Made by a program: the position numbers and the translations under genes. This document shows, one piece after another, positions 6,732 to 9,077 of a stretch of 9,077 bases of DNA (position 1 is its first letter; every line of letters begins with the position of its first letter). Below the pieces are notes generated by a model that was not told where the DNA came from, did no database searches, and saw only the letters and a list, made by a program, of their open reading frames with translations. The stretch is taken from positions 3,418 through 12,494 of the forward strand of contig CAYPTI010000047.1 in assembly GCA_964413525.1 (NCBI GenBank). The letters run 5' to 3'. This DNA is from CAYPTI01 sp964413525 [NCBI: uncultured bacterium] (lineage in GTDB: Bacteria > T1Sed10-126).

Positions 6732-7678
6732 GAGTCCCGCTGATTCCGACCGCCGATTTGATCCAGAAAAATCTCCTCCAGTTCAGTTTCCTCGAACCGC
6801 AGTCCCCGGATCCCGACGTCGTTCTCCCGGAGCGTGTCCAGGAGCTGTCCGATCTCCTCGTCGAACTCCCGGCGGTTGGCCCGCAGGGTGGAGTTTTCCA
6901 CGCTGACGAAGGGAAACCGATCGGTCAGCGAACTGGCCAGCGGATCGGGAAGTTGTTCGACCTCAAACACGCACTGGAACCGGCCGAACCGCTGCATCAC
7001 TCGTTCGATGGAATCGTCCAGGATGAGTCGACCGCTGTTGAGCACGGCCACCCGATCGGCCAGCGCCTCGACCTCCTCGATGTAATGGGTCGTCAGAAGG
7101 AGGGTTTTGCCGCGGTCCTTGAGCCGGTGGAGGAATTTCCAGAGTTTCTGGCGCAGTTCTACGTCCAGGCCGGCGGTGGGTTCGTCGAGGATGACCAGTT
7201 CGGGGTCGTGAATGAGGGCCTTGGCCAAAAGAAGACGTCGTTTCTGACCGCCCGAGAGGTGCTGGGGTTTGGCGTCCTGTTTTTCGGCCAGTTCAAACAG
7301 CTCCAGCAATTCAAGCGCCCGGTTCCGGCTGGTCTCGGGGTCCATCCCGAAGTATCCGCCCTGGTACACCAGGCAATCCATGACGGAAAAAAACCGGTCG
7401 AAGTTGGGTTCCTGCGGAGCGAGACCGATGCGCCTGCGAGCCTCCTCGTAATCGTCAACCACGTCGTGGCCGAAGACGGAGATGGACCCCTCCTGGAGTT
7501 TTGCCAGCCCGGTGGCCAGGTGAATGGCGGTGGACTTTCCCGCCCCGTTGGGCCCCAGCAGCCCGAGGAAATCCCCCTTGTTTACGGTCAGGGATAAATC
7601 GTCCAGGGCCTGGGTGTCGCCGTAGTGTTTGGTAACGTTGCTGAAGTGAAGGGCTCGGCTGTCGCTGGATTCGGACAT
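6728..7678 (-). CDS. ABC-2 transporter ATP-binding protein (YadG-like)
   Basis: ATPase subunit that would power the permease at 4042-4809. I start it at ATG 7678, where AAGGAA lies about 8 bases upstream and the next residues (ALHFSNVTKHYG) begin the ABC fold. The frame stays open to 8002, but that extension shows no ABC similarity and lies in the divergent control region. The 316 residues compare with 308 in E. coli YadG. Visible motifs are Walker A GPNGAGKST (42-50), Q-loop Gln89 in LAPQE, signature LSGGQ (141-145), Walker B LVILDE (161-166) and the switch His198 in TTH. After about residue 220 comes a C-terminal extension with a late ELEEIFLDQIGG segment, as in other ABC-2 exporters. It is the first gene of the three-gene minus-strand operon, and its stop overlaps the next gene's start by four bases. 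The cargo is unknown. Confidence 0.93.
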   Translation of the reverse strand: MSESSDSRALHFSNVTKHYGDTQALDDLSLTVNKGDFLGLLGPNGAGKSTAIHLATGLAKLQEGSISVFGHDVVDDYEEARRRIGLAPQEPNFDRFFSVMDCLVYQGGYFGMDPETSRNRALELLELFELAEKQDAKPQHLSGGQKRRLLLAKALIHDPELVILDEPTAGLDVELRQKLWKFLHRLKDRGKTLLLTTHYIEEVEALADRVAVLNSGRLILDDSIERVMQRFGRFQCVFEVEQLPDPLASSLTDRFPFVSVENSTLRANRREFDEEIGQLLDTLRENDVGIRGLRFEETELEEIFLDQIGGRNQRDS

Positions 7679-8016
7679 AAGACATTTCCTTTCGAACCGG
7701 CGGCCGATCGCATGGGTGGTTTGTTGATCCTGTGGATGGCGGGAATCAGCCTGATGCCACCAGCTGCTTAAACCAATAGAATACCAGCCGGACGGCGTCC
7801 ACCGTAGGAATGAGATCGAGTCCGAACTGAATTGACAAATTGGGTCACCCAAAAATGAACGGGAGCCGGACGGCCCCACGTTACCCGTGAATTTGAACTC
7901 GGATGCTCCGGGCGCGGGGATTGAATCGTCGGAGGTCCGGTAAATCTCGTGGAATCTTGCCCTGGGATTGATAGTGTTGGAGGCTAATCCAATCTCGACC
8001 AACAGGAGTGCCTTTG
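7679..8016. promoter_or_regulatory. divergent intergenic region with promoter-like boxes and a palindrome
   Basis: This 338-base gap lies between two divergent genes, and I see no coding sequence in it. On the minus strand, TTGTCA (7838-7833) and TCTCAT (7815-7810) are 17 bases apart and could drive the ATPase operon with a leader of about 125 bases. On the plus strand, TTGACA (7832-7837) is a perfect -35 box overlapping the other one, but the -10 near 7854-7859 (AATGAA) is poor. The palindrome TTGGGTCACCCAA (7840-7852) lies between the plus-strand boxes and directly upstream of the minus-strand -35 box. A second palindrome, GGACGGCGTCC, is at 7790-7800. One regulator acting on both directions is plausible but inferred. 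Confidence 0.35.
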
Positions 8017-9077
8017 ATGACGGAGTCGATGGAGGATCGCTTGCGGGAACTGAACGAATACTGGGAGGAGGCGAAGCGGGGAGGAGGGGCCGAGAAACAG
8101 CATGCCAAGGACAAACTTACGGCCCGGGAACGGCTCGACTTCCTGCTGGACGACGGAAGTTTTCGGGAGACGGATCCCTTCGTCACCCACCGGAGCACGG
8201 AGTTTGGGATGGAGGACAAGAAGCAACTCGGTGACGGGGTCGTGACCGGAGCGGGGAAGATCGGGGGCCGGCCGGTCTTCATCGCGGCGGAGGATTTCAC
8301 CGTGATGGGGGGGTCCCTGGGGGAAATGCATGCCGAAAAGATCGTTCAGACCCTGAGGAAGGCCCGGGAAAACCGGGTCCCCTTCATCCAGATCAACGAC
8401 TCGGGAGGGGCCCGGATTCAGGAGGGCATCCGATCGCTGAACGGGTACGGAAAGATTTTTCGGGAGAACACCCTGGCCTCGGGAGTGATTCCGCAGATAT
8501 CCGTGATCCTCGGGCCCTGCGCGGGGGGAGCGGTGTATTCGCCCGCCCTGACCGATTACGTCTTCATGGTGGAGGGAACCTCCAAGATGTTCCTGACCGG
8601 ACCGGGGGTAATCGAGACGGTGACCGGGGAGGAGGTCACCATGGAGGAACTCGGCGGGGCGAAGACGCATCACCGGACGACCGGTCAGGCGGACCGGTGC
8701 TTTGAAACCGAGGAGGAATGCCTCGGGGAGGTCAAACGGTTAATTCGACTGCTGCCCGAAAACCAGACCGAGTCGGCGGAACCCCGCAAAACCGAGGATC
8801 CCGTTGACCGCCAGACGGAGGCTATCCTGGACGTCCTTCCGGATTCCTCCAAGGAGGCCTTCGACATGAGGGAAGTCATCCGGCCGACCCTGGACGACCG
8901 GGAGTTCATGGAATTCAAGGCGGAGTTTGCCCAGAATTGCATCATCGGGTTCGGACGGCTCGGCGGTCAGACCGTGGGGGTGGTGGGGAATCAGCCCAAG
9001 AAGCAGGCCGGTTGCCTCGACATTGACAGCGCCGACAAGATCGCCCGGTTCGTGCGCCACTGCGACACCTTCAACAT
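8017..9077 (+). CDS. acyl-CoA carboxylase carboxyltransferase (beta) subunit, 3' end outside window
   Basis: Carboxyltransferase subunit of a biotin-dependent acyl-CoA carboxylase, most like propionyl-CoA carboxylase beta or methylmalonyl-CoA decarboxylase alpha. It moves the carboxyl group from carboxybiotin to the acyl-CoA in the cytoplasm. The ATG at 8017 follows AGGAG (8004-8008) by 8 bases. The frame runs 353 codons to the window edge with no stop; the family is usually about 510-520 residues, so roughly the last third is missing. Present are the N-terminal KLTARERLDFLLDDGSF, INDSGGARIQEGI (126-138), the oxyanion-hole stretch GPCAGGAVYSPAL (166-178), GPGVIETVTGEEV, ELGGAKTHH, and the start of the second crotonase-like domain (AFDMREVIRPTLDD, then AGCLDIDSADKIARFVRHCD). 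The usual SG after the ELGGA..H motif reads TTG here. The specificity-determining residue of the second domain lies beyond the edge, so the acyl substrate is unsettled. Confidence 0.94.
   Translation, partial: MTESMEDRLRELNEYWEEAKRGGGAEKQHAKDKLTARERLDFLLDDGSFRETDPFVTHRSTEFGMEDKKQLGDGVVTGAGKIGGRPVFIAAEDFTVMGGSLGEMHAEKIVQTLRKARENRVPFIQINDSGGARIQEGIRSLNGYGKIFRENTLASGVIPQISVILGPCAGGAVYSPALTDYVFMVEGTSKMFLTGPGVIETVTGEEVTMEELGGAKTHHRTTGQADRCFETEEECLGEVKRLIRLLPENQTESAEPRKTEDPVDRQTEAILDVLPDSSKEAFDMREVIRPTLDDREFMEFKAEFAQNCIIGFGRLGGQTVGVVGNQPKKQAGCLDIDSADKIARFVRHCDTFN

Noticed and set aside
6758-7597. Plus-strand open frame of 279 codons opposite the ABC ATPase
   Set aside because: All ABC motifs are on the minus strand; this is an antisense shadow.
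7679-8002. N-terminal extension of the ABC ATPase frame to 8002
   Set aside because: The extra residues show no ABC similarity, a good ribosome binding site precedes ATG 7678, and the region carries promoter-like signals.
7984-8673. Minus-strand open frame of 229 codons opposite the carboxyltransferase gene
   Set aside because: The plus strand encodes clear carboxyltransferase motifs without a stop from 8017 to the end of the window.

Overview
The window holds parts or all of seven protein genes from a GC-rich bacterium. The organism is probably Gram-negative, because one gene carries a heptosyltransferase domain and a Kdo-kinase-like domain, both typical of lipopolysaccharide (LPS) core assembly. 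GTG and TTG starts appear to be common. I cannot name the phylum from the sequence alone. No tRNA, rRNA, CRISPR array, transposase or integrase is visible.

Left part, plus strand. The window opens inside a glycogen branching enzyme gene (glgB) that is cut by the left edge and ends at 1943. A 546-base stretch without a convincing gene follows (1944-2489). It holds a strong imperfect inverted repeat that would fold into a branched RNA (2095-2222), a doubtful 97-residue frame running through it, further small dyads, and a repeat-rich area just before fxsA. An fxsA-family membrane protein gene (2490-2915) and an NDP-sugar epimerase gene (3012-3950) come next.

Centre and right, minus strand. Three genes point left and end convergently with the epimerase. 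In transcription order they are an ABC-2 type ATPase (7678-6728), a two-domain protein fusing a Kdo/WaaP-type kinase to a WaaF-type heptosyltransferase (6731-4908), and an ABC-2 permease (4809-4042). The ATPase stop and fusion start overlap as GTGA, which suggests translational coupling. The ATPase and permease look like a YadG/YadH-type pair, so the LPS-core gene sits between the two halves of a transporter.

Right end, plus strand. A 338-base divergent intergenic region (7679-8016) separates the ATPase from a biotin-dependent acyl-CoA carboxylase carboxyltransferase gene that starts at 8017 and runs off the window. The gap has overlapping divergent -35-like boxes next to a 13-base palindrome.

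Most of the window is ordinary metabolism and envelope biology. The points most worth following are the kinase-heptosyltransferase fusion with its transporter context, and the structured element downstream of glgB. I do not see clear evidence of a wholly new system.
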